A DNA stretch of 7,456 bases, taken from an uncultured Flavobacteriales bacterium. GTDB taxonomy: Bacteria; Bacteroidota; Bacteroidia; Flavobacteriales; Vicingaceae. Positions 6,636 to 7,456 of the stretch are shown piece by piece. The stretch is taken from contig CAJXFJ010000068.1 of assembly GCA_913052515.1 (NCBI GenBank), positions 1 through 7,456 on the forward strand. Direction: 5' to 3'. Positions within the stretch are counted from its first letter, which is position 1, and the number at the start of each line of letters is the position of its first letter. The notes under the pieces are model-generated. The model was not told the origin of the DNA, searched no databases, and worked only from the letters and a program-made list of their open reading frames with translations. Position numbers and translations under genes: made by a program.

Positions 6636-7456
6636 ATGAAAAAGCTCTTATTTTCTATCGTAATTAGTTTACTGATGTTCAGCTCTGCCAAGGCTTCGCA
6701 CATTCTTGGTGGGCAAATTACATGGACTTGTTTAACAACCGGAGATTATATTTTTGAATTGGTTGTATTTCGAGATTGTGATGGGGCAACCTTCCAATTT
6801 GTTCCTCAAACTTTAGATATTCATGGAAGTCCGGCCCCAAGAGGAGCGAATGGAGCCATAGTTCGATCTATTGTGATGAATCCTGATTCTGTAAAATGGC
6901 TACAAGCCAAAAATGGAGATACCTCTCCGGACTGTGATCAAGGTCATCCGAATGATCCTCCTTCTTGTGCCAATGGAGATAAAGGTACCATACAACAGTT
7001 TTTTTTCCGATCAGCCCCTGTGCGATTAGATGGAGTTCCACCTTCTACCGGCTGGCGTTTTGTTTGGGAAGCTCCGTGCTGCCGGCCAAATGATGTAGAA
7101 AATTTAGTCACTGGAGGATCTATGATATTAAGAGCAGAAATGTTTCCTACAAGAACGAATCAGAATACTTACCCATGTATCGATTCTTCACCCCAGTTTG
7201 GAGCTTTGCCTACAAATTTAGTTTGTAGAGGTAATGTATTTACCTATAACCATACGGCTGTAGATAGAGATTTAGATTCATTACTATACTCATGGGATAG
7301 AACTTGGAATAGACCGGGGGCTAATCCTTCACCCGTTACGTATGACCCACGTTACTCCCCAACCAATCCAACTCCTGATCAAACATTTAGTCCCATTAAC
7401 ATACCGAGTACCTTAGACCCAATAACTGGAATTATAAAAACGGCAGTTTACAGTGA
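6636..7456 (+). CDS. Secreted gliding/T9SS-type surface protein, N-terminal part
   Basis: An open frame from ATG 6636 to the window end (273 complete codons, no stop), so the gene is cut off. MKKLLFSIVISLLMFSSAKA is a Sec signal peptide with cleavage expected after residue 20. The mature protein begins SHILGGQITWTCLTTGDYIF and continues ELVVFRDCDG, the N-terminal pattern of large Bacteroidota surface proteins often annotated as PKD-domain or gliding-motility-associated C-terminal-domain proteins. Other matching blocks are FVWEAPCCRPNDVENL (142-157), HTAVDRDLDSLLYSWD (206-221), VTYDPRYSPTNPTPDQTF (234-251) and STLDPITGII (258-267). It has eight Cys (32, 48, 100, 111, 148, 149, 181, 197), an even number that suits disulfides outside the cell. 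By family habit the full protein would be long and end in a T9SS sorting domain, but that is inference. It follows the M16 genes after a 61-nt AT-rich gap and may have its own promoter. Its function is unknown; adhesion or matrix roles are guesses. Confidence 0.85.
   Translation, partial: MKKLLFSIVISLLMFSSAKASHILGGQITWTCLTTGDYIFELVVFRDCDGATFQFVPQTLDIHGSPAPRGANGAIVRSIVMNPDSVKWLQAKNGDTSPDCDQGHPNDPPSCANGDKGTIQQFFFRSAPVRLDGVPPSTGWRFVWEAPCCRPNDVENLVTGGSMILRAEMFPTRTNQNTYPCIDSSPQFGALPTNLVCRGNVFTYNHTAVDRDLDSLLYSWDRTWNRPGANPSPVTYDPRYSPTNPTPDQTFSPINIPSTLDPITGIIKTAVYS

Noticed and set aside
6497..6703. A 68-codon minus-strand open frame across the M16/surface-protein gap
   Set aside because: It is antisense to the end of the M16 gene and to the signal peptide of the surface protein; the translation is low-complexity with no recognisable features.
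1..7456. CRISPR array, insertion sequence, tRNA, defence or toxin-antitoxin system
   Set aside because: No direct repeat arrays, terminal inverted repeats, transposase or nuclease motifs, or tRNA-like folds were seen; every long stretch is explained by recognisable housekeeping or surface-glycan genes.

Overview
The window reads as chromosomal DNA from an AT-rich member of the Bacteroidota, probably of the Flavobacteriales or Cytophagales type. Three things point there. The DUF6089 outer-membrane barrel is a family I know only from this phylum. The exported protein at the right end has the SHxxGG mature N-terminus and AVDxDxDSLxYS segment typical of the large gliding/T9SS-type surface proteins of this group. 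The starts are preceded by A/T-rich leaders rather than clear Shine-Dalgarno sequences. Base composition and codon use look even across the window, with no sign of an insertion sequence, prophage, CRISPR array or RNA gene.

Left part (1-1765, + strand): the end of a polysaccharide/glycan biosynthesis operon. It holds the C-terminal part of a GT-B (family 4 type) glycosyltransferase, a WcaF-type left-handed beta-helix acetyltransferase and a family 2 glycosyltransferase. The genes overlap by 8 and 4 nt and so are probably translationally coupled. The operon ends at a compact symmetric hairpin (1751-1778) that straddles the last stop codon and should terminate transcription from both directions.

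Middle (1786-3960, - strand): a DUF6089 outer-membrane beta-barrel protein with a signal peptide, and upstream of it RffA/WecE, the PLP-dependent sugar transaminase that makes dTDP-4-amino-4,6-dideoxygalactose. RffA fits the glycan theme of the left part but lies on the opposite strand, without the other genes of its pathway in view.

Right part (4056-7456, + strand): two adjacent M16 peptidase genes 5 nt apart. The first carries the zinc site (HxxEH plus a distal Glu). The second has lost it but keeps the R/Y substrate-binding motif, so together they look like one two-subunit M16B protease. After a 61-nt gap begins a secreted, cysteine-containing surface protein that runs off the window end. 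It has no stop codon here, so a closed-ORF search would miss it.

I see no convincing new multi-gene system. The parts most worth a second look are the truncated surface protein, the split active site of the M16 pair, the uncharacterised DUF6089 barrel and the isolated transaminase.
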